Assembly: GCF_003075435.1 (NCBI RefSeq)
Contig: NZ_QCZJ01000001.1
Coordinates: 62,001 to 126,000, forward strand
From: Terrimonas sp.
GTDB taxonomy: Bacteria; Bacteroidota; Bacteroidia; Chitinophagales; Chitinophagaceae
DNA: 64,000 nucleotides
Reading direction: 5' to 3'
Every line of letters starts with the position of its first letter. Within the stretch, counting starts at the first letter, position 1. Position numbers and translations under genes: made by a program. This document shows, one piece after another, positions 28,798-38,387 of the stretch. Below the pieces are notes generated by a model. That model saw only the letters and a program-made list of their open reading frames with translations. It did not search any database and had not been told where the DNA came from.

Positions 28798-29037
28798 ATG
28801 GAATCAAAAACAACTTCAGCTAAAAAAGCATTTATCATCCATTATAAAGAAGAAAAACTAAAAGTAAGCTCGTCCGACCAGATCGTATTTTCGTTAGAAT
28901 TTCCTGATGGCAAACAAAAACAGATAACTTTTGAGTTAGACTCAGATATGGATCTCCAATGGAAATATGTTTCCGGAGAAACTACTGTCGCCACCAAGGA
29001 AATAGGCGGGTTAATCGAGAAAGAGATGATGGCGTAG
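28798..29037 (+). CDS. Small protein of unknown function downstream of SulP
   Basis: A 79-residue acidic/basic mixed, soluble protein without signal peptide or membrane helix. The predicted content is mostly beta (KAFIIHYKEEKLKVSSSD, QIVFSLEFPDGKQKQITFEL) with a short C-terminal helix (IGGLIEKEMMA). The start lies two bases after the SulP stop, so it is almost certainly co-transcribed and coupled. I do not recognise the family. A regulatory or accessory role to the transporter is only an inference from position. Confidence 0.65.
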   Translation: MESKTTSAKKAFIIHYKEEKLKVSSSDQIVFSLEFPDGKQKQITFELDSDMDLQWKYVSGETTVATKEIGGLIEKEMMA

Positions 29038-29254
29038 AAATTTTTACGGATTTCAAAAATTGAGATGACTTCCTCACTCAAAACGACCTGGTGTTTATTA
29101 AACAATTGAGGCGGGATTATTATGAAAGTAAGCGTATGAGTAATTACAAGCCCCCCTTTAATGCCGGCAATAAAATCAAAACACGCTTACCATTAAATTT
29201 CAAATCTCAAATCTTTAATTATTTACGCTTTCACCATTATCTTTACGTACTGCC

Positions 29255-29830
29255 ATGCACGAGCTTTTACTCAAACATATCGCTATGCACATATCCTTGT
29301 CGCCAGACGAGGAGCAATATTTTCTCAAAGCAGTTACATTAAGAAAGTTAAGGAAAAAACAGTTTTTGTTGCAGGAAGGAGACATAAGCAAGGGAACCGC
29401 TTTTGTAATCAAAGGCCTCCTGAAAGTATACTCTATGGATAGAAATGGCGTAGAGCATATCATACAATTTGCTCCACCCGGCTGGTGGGCCGGAGATATG
29501 AAGAGCTATAAAACCCGGCAACCCGCCACATTGTTCATTGATGCAATTGAAGACACCGAAATATTATGGATACGAAGAGAAGATCTTGACCAACTTTACA
29601 CACAGATACCTGTGTTAGAACGTTTTTTCAGAATACTGGCTGAAAATTCCGTTATCAATTACCAGGAAAGACTCATCGGAACTCTAAGCCTGCCGGCTGC
29701 TGAAAGATATTATGCGTTTTGTTCAAAATACCCTTCTCTTATTGAGCAATTACCTCAAAAATATGTGGCTTCCTATATTGGTGTTACACCCGAATTTTTA
29801 AGCAAAATGCTTAAAAACAAAACCGCTTAA
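29255..29830 (+). CDS. Crp/Fnr family regulator, short Bacteroidota type
   Basis: A 191-residue regulator with a cyclic-nucleotide-binding-type beta-barrel (FLLQEGDISKGTAFVIKGLLK, ~residues 36-56) and the segment APPGWWAGDMKSY (~70-82). Its short helical C-terminus has a degenerate helix-turn-helix, KYVASYIGVTPEFLSKMLKN. This layout is common in Bacteroidota. A weak -7-like TATCTTTA (29238-29245) sits only 9 bp before the ATG, which would give an almost leaderless mRNA. It is followed by the receiver-like gene, two pirins and two small enzymes on the same strand, so it may control that set. Confidence 0.85.
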   Translation: MHELLLKHIAMHISLSPDEEQYFLKAVTLRKLRKKQFLLQEGDISKGTAFVIKGLLKVYSMDRNGVEHIIQFAPPGWWAGDMKSYKTRQPATLFIDAIEDTEILWIRREDLDQLYTQIPVLERFFRILAENSVINYQERLIGTLSLPAAERYYAFCSKYPSLIEQLPQKYVASYIGVTPEFLSKMLKNKTA

Positions 29831-29928
29831 CCTGTTTTCTTAATCTACATTAAGCATCCGGCTTAACATACATTATTTACTTTGGTTTTCTGTCGTAGTA
29901 GTTTTGTGTGTTAAAAAAAAGGAGCGAT

Positions 29929-30291
29929 ATGAAAACAAACATTATGCTGGTATCATTCAACACTTCAATATTAGAAAATATCGGGAAAGGAGTGAACAGA
30001 AAAGATGTTGCATTGCATATTACCGGCAGCATTGAAAACGCTATAGAAAAATTTCAGCAAAATGGCATTGATATTGTTTTTGTAAGCGGTGACATTGATA
30101 CTACAGGTAAACGCAAGCTGATGAAAATATTGAACCTGCATGATGAAAATGTGAATATTATAGTATTTGACAGCAGTGCCGATATTAGGACGATCATCAC
30201 AAACACATTATATCATAAAATGAAAAACAATTTTTCATTTATTGACGATGCGCTGACTGATGCAAGGTTTAATATAAGAGTGGAAGAATAG
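29929..30291 (+). CDS. Receiver-like protein lacking the usual phosphoacceptor
   Basis: About 120 residues with the alternating strand/helix pattern of a CheY-type receiver (TNIMLVSFNTSILENI, then GIDIVFVSGDIDTTGKRKL, then NVNIIVFDSSADIRTI). At the place where receivers carry the phosphorylated Asp (xxDLVLLDxxMP), this protein has VFVSGDI, with Ser/Gly instead. The conserved acidic pair at the N-terminus is also absent. I chose ATG 29929 because GGAG lies 5 bp upstream. An earlier in-frame start at 29908 is possible. If it is a degenerate receiver it may bind a partner without phosphorylation. Confidence 0.5.
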   Translation: MKTNIMLVSFNTSILENIGKGVNRKDVALHITGSIENAIEKFQQNGIDIVFVSGDIDTTGKRKLMKILNLHDENVNIIVFDSSADIRTIITNTLYHKMKNNFSFIDDALTDARFNIRVEE

Positions 30292-30348
30292 GCAATGGGC
30301 AACAGTGAATAGTGAATTATTTTAAAACATTTTATTAAAATCAACGAT

Positions 30349-31218
30349 ATGAAAAAGCAAATTGAAGCAATAATAAAAAAGCCCTTAAGGCCAGGAATGG
30401 TTGGTGACGGTTTCAGGGTATACAATTATATTCCGGCTGCAGGTATAGCACAGCAAAGAATGAGCCCTTTCCTGATGCTTGATTTTAACGCGGCCTACGA
30501 CTTTGGCGCGTCAGATCATATACGCGGCGTGGATGTACATCCACATAAGGGATTTGAAACAGTAACCATTGCTTACAAAGGCAGTGTTGCGCACCATGAT
30601 AGCGCCGGCAACAGCGGTGTAATTAACCCGGGTGATGTACAATGGATGACGGCAGGCTCGGGTATCCTGCACAAAGAATACCACGAAGAAAATTTTTCTA
30701 AAAAAGGTGGGGTATTTGAGATGGTGCAGTTGTGGGTAAATCTTCCTAAAAAAGATAAATTAACAAAGCCGCATTACCAATCGCTTACAAAAGATAATAT
30801 AGCTAAAGTTCAATTGCCTGGTAATGCAGGAGAAGTTAACGTTATTGCAGGAGTATTTAATGGAACAAAAGGCGCTGCAACTACTTACTCTCCGCTGAAT
30901 GTATATGATATAAAACTGAACAAAGAAGGAGAGGTAAAGATTGACTTACCGGCAGTATACAATACCGCTTTATTAATGGTAAACGGCAGCGCGGTTGTAA
31001 ATGATGAAGCAGCTCCGGAACACAGCTTTTTATTATTTAAAAATGAAGGCGAGCAGGTTATTATAAGAGCTACAGGAGATGCAGTAATATTAGTATTGAG
31101 CGGAGAATCATTGAATGAACCCATAGCAAGCTATGGACCTTTTGTAATGAATACACAGGAAGAGATTATAGAAAGCATTAATGAATACCAGGCAGGGAAA
31201 TTCGGGGTCTTGGTGTGA
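30349..31218 (+). CDS. Pirin family protein
   Basis: A 289-residue bicupin. The N-terminal cupin carries the pirin metal-binding set: H64 and H66 in VDVHPHKGFETVTI, and H108 and E110 in GSGILHKEYHEE. Pirins bind iron, and some bacterial members oxidise quercetin or modulate metabolic enzymes. The C-terminal cupin ends in a typical GPFVMNTQEEI segment. It lies between the receiver-like gene and a second pirin gene (100 bp away, with a repeat-rich spacer). No signal peptide is seen. The specific substrate is unknown. Confidence 0.92.
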   Translation: MKKQIEAIIKKPLRPGMVGDGFRVYNYIPAAGIAQQRMSPFLMLDFNAAYDFGASDHIRGVDVHPHKGFETVTIAYKGSVAHHDSAGNSGVINPGDVQWMTAGSGILHKEYHEENFSKKGGVFEMVQLWVNLPKKDKLTKPHYQSLTKDNIAKVQLPGNAGEVNVIAGVFNGTKGAATTYSPLNVYDIKLNKEGEVKIDLPAVYNTALLMVNGSAVVNDEAAPEHSFLLFKNEGEQVIIRATGDAVILVLSGESLNEPIASYGPFVMNTQEEIIESINEYQAGKFGVLV

Positions 31219-31318
31219 TGGGCTTTGGGGTGTCGACAGTCAGCTATCAGCTGTCGATGGACCTGCAACCTGAAACCTGTAACTTGCAACCGTTACGCTG
31301 CTTTTAAAAACATACACT

Positions 31319-32173
31319 ATGCAAAAGAATATAGACTATATACTGGCGGGTAGAGAAAAAAACATAACCAAAGAAGAAGTAGTGCTGCAGCCTTTGCCTC
31401 ATAAGGATTTCAGGTTTGCAAATCCATTTATTGTACTGCATCACAAGTTGCCGGGAACAATTCCGCCAGGCGCTAAGCAACGTATACATCCACATCCGCA
31501 TAGGGGCTTTGCACCTGTTACTATAATGTTGCAGGGAGAAGGTTATCATAAGGATAATGCCGGGCATGACGAAACCGTATATGCCGGCGATGTGCAATGG
31601 ATGTTTGCCGGAAAGGGATTATTGCATAGCGAAGGGCCTACAGATAAAATACTGAAAGAAGGCGGTGTGCAGGAATTTATACAATTGTGGATCAATGTGC
31701 CGGCCAGTCATAAGTGGGATGAGCCGGCATATCAATCCGCAAGGCAATCTTCATTGCCCCGGGTGCTTGTGCAGCAAGGGGCTTCATTCTATCTTATCAG
31801 TGGTGAATATGATGGCAATACCGGGCCATTAAAAAGCTTTACGCCTGTTATTTTAATTAACGGAACAATACAGGCAGGTAACCGTGTGCAGTTTTCGGCT
31901 ACTCCCGGTTACTGGACACTGATATATATAATAAGCGGCAGCATTTGTATTAATAACGAAACTATAGCAGCACATAACCTTATTGTTTTTGAAAAAAACA
32001 ATGAAGAAGTTATTGTACACGCGAAGGAAGATGCAAGATTATTATTTCTTTCTGCAGAACCTATTAATGAACCTGTTGCCGCTAAAGATAATTTTGTGAT
32101 GAACACCGCCGAAGAGGTTAACCAGGCAATAGAAGATTATAAAAAAGGAATTTTCGGAATTTTAAATTATTAA
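31319..32173 (+). CDS. Pirin family protein, second copy
   Basis: A 284-residue pirin paralogue with the same metal motifs (RIHPHPHRGFAPVTI; GKGLLHSEGPTD). It has the same end segment (DNFVMNTAEEVNQAIEDY) as the neighbouring pirin. It differs enough from the neighbour to be an old duplication or a separate subfamily. Its stop is three bases before the GNAT gene, so the two are co-transcribed. The pair probably works in the same redox or stress setting as the downstream FMN reductase. That link is inference from gene order. Confidence 0.92.
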   Translation: MQKNIDYILAGREKNITKEEVVLQPLPHKDFRFANPFIVLHHKLPGTIPPGAKQRIHPHPHRGFAPVTIMLQGEGYHKDNAGHDETVYAGDVQWMFAGKGLLHSEGPTDKILKEGGVQEFIQLWINVPASHKWDEPAYQSARQSSLPRVLVQQGASFYLISGEYDGNTGPLKSFTPVILINGTIQAGNRVQFSATPGYWTLIYIISGSICINNETIAAHNLIVFEKNNEEVIVHAKEDARLLFLSAEPINEPVAAKDNFVMNTAEEVNQAIEDYKKGIFGILNY

Positions 32174-32176
32174 ACA

Positions 32177-32482
32177 ATGAACGAACAATTCATTTCTTTG
32201 CCACTCATCAACAATACCAGGGAAAACCGTTTTGAAATGGTAGTTGACGGTGCTACATCTATTATTGAATACAGGCAATTACCCGGAGCACTGGCTTTGC
32301 TGCATACAGAAGTACCTCAAATACTGGAAGGCAAAGGAGTAGCCGCAGCTATTGTTGAAAAAACATTCAATTATGCTAAAGAAAATAATGTAAAAATTAT
32401 TCCTTTATGCCCGTATGTGCTGGTTTATTTAAAGAAACACCCTGAATGGAATATCCTTATTCACGAAGATTATAAAAAATAA
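32177..32482 (+). CDS. Small GNAT-fold N-acetyltransferase (YjdJ/NATD1-like)
   Basis: A 101-residue protein with the minimal GNAT core. The substrate strand region SIIEYRQLPGALALLHTEVP is followed by the acetyl-CoA-binding turn LEGKGVAAAIVEKTFNYAKE (about residues 50-69). IIPLCPYVLVYLKKHPEW is the typical end of the DUF1508-free, YjdJ/GCN5-related small group. Targets of this group are mostly unknown. It starts three bases after pirin 2 and stops three bases before the FMN reductase. Confidence 0.85.
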   Translation: MNEQFISLPLINNTRENRFEMVVDGATSIIEYRQLPGALALLHTEVPQILEGKGVAAAIVEKTFNYAKENNVKIIPLCPYVLVYLKKHPEWNILIHEDYKK

Positions 32483-32485
32483 AAG

Positions 32486-33052
32486 ATGATACAACTGAAA
32501 GTAATTACTGCAAGTACAAGACCTTCCCGAAAAGGCCCTGCTATATCGCACTGGATACTGGAATTATTGAAACAATATGACGCTGTACAGGTTGAGCACC
32601 TTGATCTGAAAGAGATAAATCTTCCATTCCTGGATGAGCCACATCACCCGAGGTTAAGAAAATATACTAAAGAGCATACCATACAATGGAGTAAAACCAT
32701 TGACAGTACAGATGCTTTCATTTTTGTTACACCTGAATATAATTATGGTTTTCCTGCCACATTAAAAAATGCGCTGGATTATTTGTTTGAAGAATGGGCA
32801 TATAAACCGGTTGGTATTATTAGTTACGGAGGCTTATCTGCCGGCACCAGGTCTGCACAAATGCTGAAGCAGGTAATAACCACCCTCAGAATGATGCCGC
32901 TTACAGAAAGCGTTGCTATCCCCTTCTTTACAAAGCATATTAATGAGGATGAAAAATTCATAAGCGATGAAGCGCTTGATAAATCAGCAAATACCATGAT
33001 TGCTGAATTAATAAAATGGACAAACGCATTGAAGACAATGAGAAATAAATAA
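32486..33052 (+). CDS. NADPH-dependent FMN reductase family protein
   Basis: A 188-residue flavodoxin-like quinone/azo-type reductase. The FMN phosphate-binding loop is TASTRPSRKGPAIS at about residues 8-21. The characteristic VTPEYNYGFPATLKNALDYL (~78-97) and a GIISYGGLSAGTRS (~110-123) segment follow. Members reduce flavins, quinones, chromate or other acceptors with NAD(P)H. It is the last gene of the pirin cluster and is followed by a hairpin at 33100-33128. The physiological acceptor cannot be predicted. Confidence 0.9.
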   Translation: MIQLKVITASTRPSRKGPAISHWILELLKQYDAVQVEHLDLKEINLPFLDEPHHPRLRKYTKEHTIQWSKTIDSTDAFIFVTPEYNYGFPATLKNALDYLFEEWAYKPVGIISYGGLSAGTRSAQMLKQVITTLRMMPLTESVAIPFFTKHINEDEKFISDEALDKSANTMIAELIKWTNALKTMRNK

Positions 33053-33099
33053 GCATTTTCCTGGTGTATGACTTGTTTCATTGTCGAAAAATTAACAGT

Positions 33100-33128
33100 G
33101 GTTCCGAACCTTTGGAAGGTTCGGAACC
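33100..33128. terminator. Perfect hairpin after the pirin cluster
   Basis: GGTTCCGAACCTT and AAGGTTCGGAACC form a 13-bp perfect stem with a TGG loop, 48 bp after the FMN reductase stop. There is no U-tract, so it may be a REP-like element or a weak terminator. Confidence 0.5.
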
Positions 33129-33232
33129 CTATTAATGTATATATAGCTGGGTACTCCCGGAAAATTTACACTTCACCCGGTATTAATTACCAATAATCCA
33201 CTCTATATTTCATGTACTTAAAGCACTTGTAT

Positions 33233-34990
33233 ATGAAATATATTTCTTCAACACTCATCTTCCTTCTCTTTTGCAGCACCCAACTCCTGTTTGCAGATCA
33301 ATCATCTTTTCAAAAAGATGCTGAACCTGCCGCTTACAGAATAATATTAAGCCCCACCGCTTCTGAATCTGAAACATGGGCTGCGGAAGAACTGCAGCAT
33401 TGGCTGTACGAAATAAGCGGAGAGTATCTCCCTGTGCAAAGAAATGCAGATTATGCCGGACCAAAAATTGTAATCGGTTACCAGGATATCATCTCAACAA
33501 CAGGCACCGAAATGCCTGCCGAAAACGATGAATCATTTCAATATTTCAGTAAAGGCAAGGACATTTTTATATACGGCGGAAAACAAAGAGGCACCATGTA
33601 TGGCGTATTTTCCTTCCTGGAAAATGAATTCGGCTGCCGCTGGTATACGCCACGTGTAACTGTTATTCCTAAAAAAGAAAAACTTGTTTTTGGGCAATAC
33701 AATTACAAAAGCGCTCCCGGTATACAGGTTCGTAATGATTTTTATTTTGAAGCATTTGACCCTATATGGGCGGCAAGAAATAAAATGAACGGAAGAATGA
33801 ATTATGTGAAACAGCCGGGAGGAGTTGAAGCTTTTTGGGCTGTGCATACCTTCTACCCGTTGATGCCACCTGCTGAGTTTTTTGACAGGCATCCTGAATA
33901 CTACAGCCTGATCAATGGGAAAAGAACTTTTGAAATAATTAAAAACGATCATCACCAATTGGCACAATTATGCCTCAGCAATAAAAACGTGCTGCGCATA
34001 ATAACTGAGCGCATCAAACAAAAAATACGGCAGAATCCAGAATACATGATCTATGATGTATCGCAGAATGATTATTACAATGCCTGCGAATGCGATAAAT
34101 GCCAGGCTATCGTAAAAAAAGAAGAAGCCGAATCAGGCCTGATGATATGGTTTGTAAACCAGGTAGCCGAAGCGGTAGAAAAGGAATATCCCGGTAAGTA
34201 TATTGGTACGCTTGCTTACCAATATACCCGCAAACCACCGCTGAACATAAAGCCACGTAAGAATGTTGTAGTAAGGTTATGCCCGATAGAAGCCTGTGTA
34301 GCACATGATCTGAAATCATGCGAAAGAAATACATCGTTTTTAGATGATATGCAGAAATGGGCAACCATCTCTCCTCAACTGTATATATGGGATTATGTAG
34401 TAAATTTTGCTCATTACATTATGCCATATCCAAATTTTGCAGTGCTGCAGTCCAATATCAAAACATTTAAAGAAAACAAATGTATCGGCATTATGGAGCA
34501 GGCAGCATATCAAAGTCGCGGCGGAGAATTTTCTGAATTAAAAGCCTATCTTATCGCAAAACTTTTATGGAATCCCGATACTAATACCGGCGATGTTATT
34601 GATGATTTTATGTATGGTTATTATGGGCACTCCGGCAGGTTAATAAAACAATATTTTACTCTTGCACAAAGTTTGATTACGCCACAACAGCATATCAAAA
34701 TTGGGCTAAGACCTACCGATGCAATTTTTACTGATGAGTTTGTAAATACATCTGTACAGATCTTTAACGAAGCAATAAAGGTTGCCGACAATGAATCCAT
34801 AAAATCACGGGTTGAACTTACCGCTTTACCGGTATATTATTTAAAATGCAGGAGAGATCCTGCAGGATCGCGAAGTGACGGCACATATGATAAAGCAATG
34901 AATATTATTCAGCGGGAAGGCATTACCCACCTGGCTGAATCTGAACAAACCATTGAGCGGTTCAAAACATTTGTAGAAGAAGCTAAATAA
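33233..34990 (+). CDS. Exported DUF4838 protein
   Basis: About 585 residues with a Sec signal peptide (MKYISSTLIFLLFCS, then cleavage near LLFADQ). I chose ATG 33233 because the signal peptide starts there; an in-frame ATG at 33212 is also possible. The N-terminal ~130 residues resemble the small domain that precedes the barrel in alpha-glucuronidase-type glycosidases (AAEELQHWLYEISGEYLPV). A large central region follows, with a C..C.KC cluster (YNACECDKCQAIVKKEEAE, about residues 280-300) that may bind a metal. DUF4838 proteins are frequent near polysaccharide utilisation genes. The enzyme activity has not been assigned. It is the first of two large exported proteins. Confidence 0.8.
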   Translation: MKYISSTLIFLLFCSTQLLFADQSSFQKDAEPAAYRIILSPTASESETWAAEELQHWLYEISGEYLPVQRNADYAGPKIVIGYQDIISTTGTEMPAENDESFQYFSKGKDIFIYGGKQRGTMYGVFSFLENEFGCRWYTPRVTVIPKKEKLVFGQYNYKSAPGIQVRNDFYFEAFDPIWAARNKMNGRMNYVKQPGGVEAFWAVHTFYPLMPPAEFFDRHPEYYSLINGKRTFEIIKNDHHQLAQLCLSNKNVLRIITERIKQKIRQNPEYMIYDVSQNDYYNACECDKCQAIVKKEEAESGLMIWFVNQVAEAVEKEYPGKYIGTLAYQYTRKPPLNIKPRKNVVVRLCPIEACVAHDLKSCERNTSFLDDMQKWATISPQLYIWDYVVNFAHYIMPYPNFAVLQSNIKTFKENKCIGIMEQAAYQSRGGEFSELKAYLIAKLLWNPDTNTGDVIDDFMYGYYGHSGRLIKQYFTLAQSLITPQQHIKIGLRPTDAIFTDEFVNTSVQIFNEAIKVADNESIKSRVELTALPVYYLKCRRDPAGSRSDGTYDKAMNIIQREGITHLAESEQTIERFKTFVEEAK

Positions 34991-35090
34991 AACATACGGT
35001 TAATAACGCTGCATTCCCATAAGCATTTCATTTATATAAATTATCAATTGTAAAGTTTGTACAAGAGGAATGGTACATCTATATTAAACC

Positions 35091-35134
35091 ATTACATTTA
35101 CAGGATAGTGCAGGACGCCTGTTTTAAATGTAAT
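35091..35134. repeat. Hairpin in the 34991-35423 gap
   Basis: ATTACATTTACAGG and CCTGTTTTAAATGTAAT pair over 14-15 bp around a 13-base loop. The rest of this 433-bp gap has no gene I can support. A 72-codon frame at 35215-35433 overlaps the next gene and looks random. Confidence 0.45.
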
Positions 35135-35423
35135 ATTTAGCTTACAGCCTCTGTTGCAATTGTATTCAGTTCCACAGAATTGTTGCACACAATAATCGAC
35201 TTGAATGACTTGCCATGATTAAAAAAGTATATTCTTGTATTCCTGTTTCAGTTTGGGTCATCTTCTGCTATTGTGTATTTCAGCAAAGCATATTTTCGTT
35301 ATGTAAGGTATTTAGCAACAATGTTTTTCTCAGGCCTTTTATGCAACCCAATAAAATGCAATCAGCTTATTCATATTCAACTTCAATAAATAATAAATTT
35401 ATACGCAAATCAATTTTCCACTT

Positions 35424-38099
35424 ATGCAAGTAAACAATTATTCCCTGAAGCTGTCTTTGCTTTCTTTAATGGCACTTTTCGTGATGTTCTCATGCAAAGG
35501 CCCAGGAACAGAAAAAAAAGATGGTGCTCAAAATGCAAATCCCAAAATTGACAAACTGAAATTACCTACAGGGTTTCATGCTGAGCATTTATTTGGACCT
35601 TCTGAAAACGGAGATGGCTCATGGGTAGCTATGACGTTTGATGATAAAGGCAGGCTGATCGCATCTGACCAGTATGGTACTTTATACCGCATGCAACTGG
35701 CGCCGATAGGTGATACAACTCCTCCCAAAGTTGAAAAGCTAATTATTGCAAAAGATACTGCTGCTGTCAGCATGGGATATGCTCATGGTTTATTGTATGC
35801 ATTTAATAGTTTGTATGTAATGATCAACCATCGCAGTGATGATAAATTTTCCAAAGGAAGTGGTTTATACCGCCTCCAGGATACCGATGGCGATGATCAG
35901 TTTGATAAAGTAACCTTACTAAAAGCTTTAGAGGGTGAAGGTGAGCATGGACCTCATAGTATTATCTTGTCTCCTGACAAACAATCGCTTTATGTAGTTG
36001 CAGGAAATTTCACCAAAATTCCTCAAATGGATAACTATGCCGGATCCGGCCCTTCTAACTGGCAGATTGATAATTTATTCCCGCTGGTAAAAGACCCTAA
36101 CGGGCACGATGATGTGGTAAATACACACGGCGGATGGGTTGCACATGTTGACTCTACCGGTTCAAAATGGGAATTGATAAGCTCCGGGTTCCGCAATCCC
36201 TATGATATAGCGTTTAACGAATACGGTGATTTGTTTACATATGATTCTGATATGGAATGGGATTTTGGTACTCCCTGGTACAGGCCAACACGTATATGCC
36301 ATGTAACAAACGGCAGCGAATTTGGCTGGCGACAGGGCACTGATAAATGGGCTCCTTATTTTCCGGATAATCTGCCCGCAATTCTCAATATCGGTCAGGG
36401 TTCTCCTACCAATGTTGTTTCAGGGCTTGACGCCCGTTTTCCTGAAAAATACCGCAAAGCAATTTTTGCCTTCGACTGGAGCTTTGGTATCATTTACGCT
36501 ATTCACCTGGAGCGTGATGGTTCATCATATAAAGCAAAAGGAGAAGAATTTATTTCCGGTGCGCCGTTGCCTTTAACAGATGGCGTAATAGGACCTGACG
36601 GCGCTTTGTATTTTATGACAGGAGGCCGCAGACTTGAATCTGACCTGTACAGGGTATATTATAAAGATAACAAAGAAGACAACAGCCCATTAACCGCTCC
36701 TGCCTTAAGCGAAGAACAAAAAATACGCAGGCAGCTGGAAGCCTACCATGGTGCACCTAAAGCTGATGCACTTGCGGTGGCATGGCCACAACTAAAAAGC
36801 AGTGACCAGTTCATCAGGTTTGCTGCACGCATTGCGGTAGAACATCAACCGGTAAATGAATGGCAGGAAAAAGTCTTGCAGGAAAAAGACCCTGTTGCTT
36901 TAACCCAGGGTGCTATCGCTCTGGCAAGACAAGGCAAACCTGCTGTAAAGAATCAATTGATAGCAGCATTAACCACTATTGATTATGCGGCGCTTTCCGA
37001 ATCTCAGCAACTGGATTTATTGCGTGCATTTGAATTAGTGCTGCTGCGCATGGGAAAACCAGATGCAGCAATGACAGCAAGGATCGCAGCATATTTTGAT
37101 GCGCATTATCCTGCTAAAACCAATAATCTCAACAGGAGCCTGAGCAAACTACTGGTATATATTGATGCACCTAAGGCAGTAGATAAAACAATGAGTTTAC
37201 TGGCCACTGCAAAAGATGATGCTGATGATCAAAAAACATTGACCAACTCATCAGACTTAATCATGCGTAATCCGCAATACGGAATGGATATTGCCGGTAT
37301 GTTGTCGAAAGTTCCTCCATTCCAGCAAACCTATTATGCAATTGTATTAAGCCAGGCAAAAAATGGCTGGACGCCGGAATTGAGAGATAAATATTTTGGA
37401 TGGTTCTATACAGCCTTCAGTTATAAAGGGGGTCACAGCTTCAGAGGCTTTATTAACAACACCAGAAAAACGGCTTTAGCCAATGCACCCAAGGCTGATT
37501 TCGCACATTTGAATACTATTTCCGGTGATTCAATTTCCAACAGAAGTGGTTTTCAGATGGCAGATGATGCTCCTCAACCGAAAGGTCCGGGCAGAAGATG
37601 GAAAATGGAAGATGCCGTAGCTGTGATAGATAGTGGTATTAATAACCGCAACTTTGAAAATGGTAAAGCAATGTTTGCGGCTTCACTATGTATTTCCTGT
37701 CATACTATGAAAGGTGAAGGTGGTGTTGCAGGTCCGGATCTAACACAACTGGGTACACGCTTTTCGCCAAAAGATATGCTGGAAGCTATTATTGAGCCCA
37801 ACAAAACCATTTCTGATCAATATGGTTCTACTGTATTTTTCCTTAAGGATGGCAGTTCGGTTACAGGTAGAATTGTAAACCAGGATAATGAGAATTATTC
37901 TATCTCACAAAATCCTTTTGCCCCACAAATAGTAAGAAGCATTGCAAAGAAAGATGTTGAACGTACACGTGTATCTGATGTTTCTCCCATGTTGCCCGGT
38001 ATGATTAACCGGTTAAACAGTGATGAACTGAGAGATCTTATCGCTTACCTGATGGCTGGTGGTAATAAAGACAGTGAAATCTATACCGGAAAAAAATAA
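35424..38099 (+). CDS. Lipoprotein with beta-propeller, HEAT-like region and C-terminal cytochrome c domain
   Basis: An 891-residue exported protein. A lipobox (SLMALFVMFSCKGPG) points to lipidation at about Cys25. Residues ~45-420 form a membrane-bound-dehydrogenase-type beta-propeller (FHAEHLFGP, DTDGDDQFDKVTLL, GWVAHVDSTGSKW, SGFRNPYDIAFNEYGDLF). A helical HEAT-like stretch spans ~430-740. The C-terminus has one c-type heme motif, CISCHTMKGEGG (about residue 757), followed by GRIVNQDNENYSIS and the conserved end LRDLIAYLMAGG. This architecture is the putative heme-binding family common in Bacteroidota and Planctomycetes. The substrate is probably a sugar or alcohol, but is not known. It follows the DUF4838 gene and may act on the same polymer-derived material. 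Confidence 0.85.
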   Translation: MQVNNYSLKLSLLSLMALFVMFSCKGPGTEKKDGAQNANPKIDKLKLPTGFHAEHLFGPSENGDGSWVAMTFDDKGRLIASDQYGTLYRMQLAPIGDTTPPKVEKLIIAKDTAAVSMGYAHGLLYAFNSLYVMINHRSDDKFSKGSGLYRLQDTDGDDQFDKVTLLKALEGEGEHGPHSIILSPDKQSLYVVAGNFTKIPQMDNYAGSGPSNWQIDNLFPLVKDPNGHDDVVNTHGGWVAHVDSTGSKWELISSGFRNPYDIAFNEYGDLFTYDSDMEWDFGTPWYRPTRICHVTNGSEFGWRQGTDKWAPYFPDNLPAILNIGQGSPTNVVSGLDARFPEKYRKAIFAFDWSFGIIYAIHLERDGSSYKAKGEEFISGAPLPLTDGVIGPDGALYFMTGGRRLESDLYRVYYKDNKEDNSPLTAPALSEEQKIRRQLEAYHGAPKADALAVAWPQLKSSDQFIRFAARIAVEHQPVNEWQEKVLQEKDPVALTQGAIALARQGKPAVKNQLIAALTTIDYAALSESQQLDLLRAFELVLLRMGKPDAAMTARIAAYFDAHYPAKTNNLNRSLSKLLVYIDAPKAVDKTMSLLATAKDDADDQKTLTNSSDLIMRNPQYGMDIAGMLSKVPPFQQTYYAIVLSQAKNGWTPELRDKYFGWFYTAFSYKGGHSFRGFINNTRKTALANAPKADFAHLNTISGDSISNRSGFQMADDAPQPKGPGRRWKMEDAVAVIDSGINNRNFENGKAMFAASLCISCHTMKGEGGVAGPDLTQLGTRFSPKDMLEAIIEPNKTISDQYGSTVFFLKDGSSVTGRIVNQDNENYSISQNPFAPQIVRSIAKKDVERTRVSDVSPMLPGMINRLNSDELRDLIAYLMAGGNKDSEIYTGKK

Positions 38100-38121
38100 A
38101 ATACAATATCCACTTTTGAAA

Positions 38122-38150
38122 GGGCCGCTCCATATGGGGCGGCTATTTTA
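38122..38150 (+). terminator. Terminator after the propeller/cytochrome gene
   Basis: GCCGCTCC, an ATAT loop and GGGGCGGC form an 8-bp stem (one G-T pair), followed by TATTTTATT. It lies 30 bp after the stop. Confidence 0.65.
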
Positions 38151-38358
38151 TTGAGCTTATCGTTTTATAATAATGCAATACACCCGCTCAACATATACAA
38201 ATTTTCTTTCAAAAATAAAACACATTTGTCTGTAGCAACTATTACAACGATCCACTTGCTTTCCCTATCCCCAAACCCTATTATATCCTTTGGAGAGATT
38301 CTGCCCTGCGGAATTAAGAAAACGGGTAATAATATTCCTTCCTTGTAAGTATCAAAAG

Positions 38359-38387
38359 GCAGACCGGGCTTTTTTGGCCCGGTCTGC
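38359..38387. terminator. Strong hairpin in the 38100-38660 gap
   Basis: GCAGACCGGGC and GCCCGGTCTGC form an 11-bp perfect stem around a T-rich loop. No gene lies directly before it on either strand; the 65-codon frame at 38151-38348 starts with TTG and looks random. The rest of the 561-bp gap shows no gene. Confidence 0.55.

Noticed and set aside
35215-35433. A 72-codon frame before the propeller/cytochrome gene
   Set aside because: It overlaps the start of a clear gene and has a random, Phe/Cys/Ser-rich composition.
38151-38348. A 65-codon frame between two hairpins
   Set aside because: TTG start, random composition and no family; the hairpins more likely serve transcription ends.
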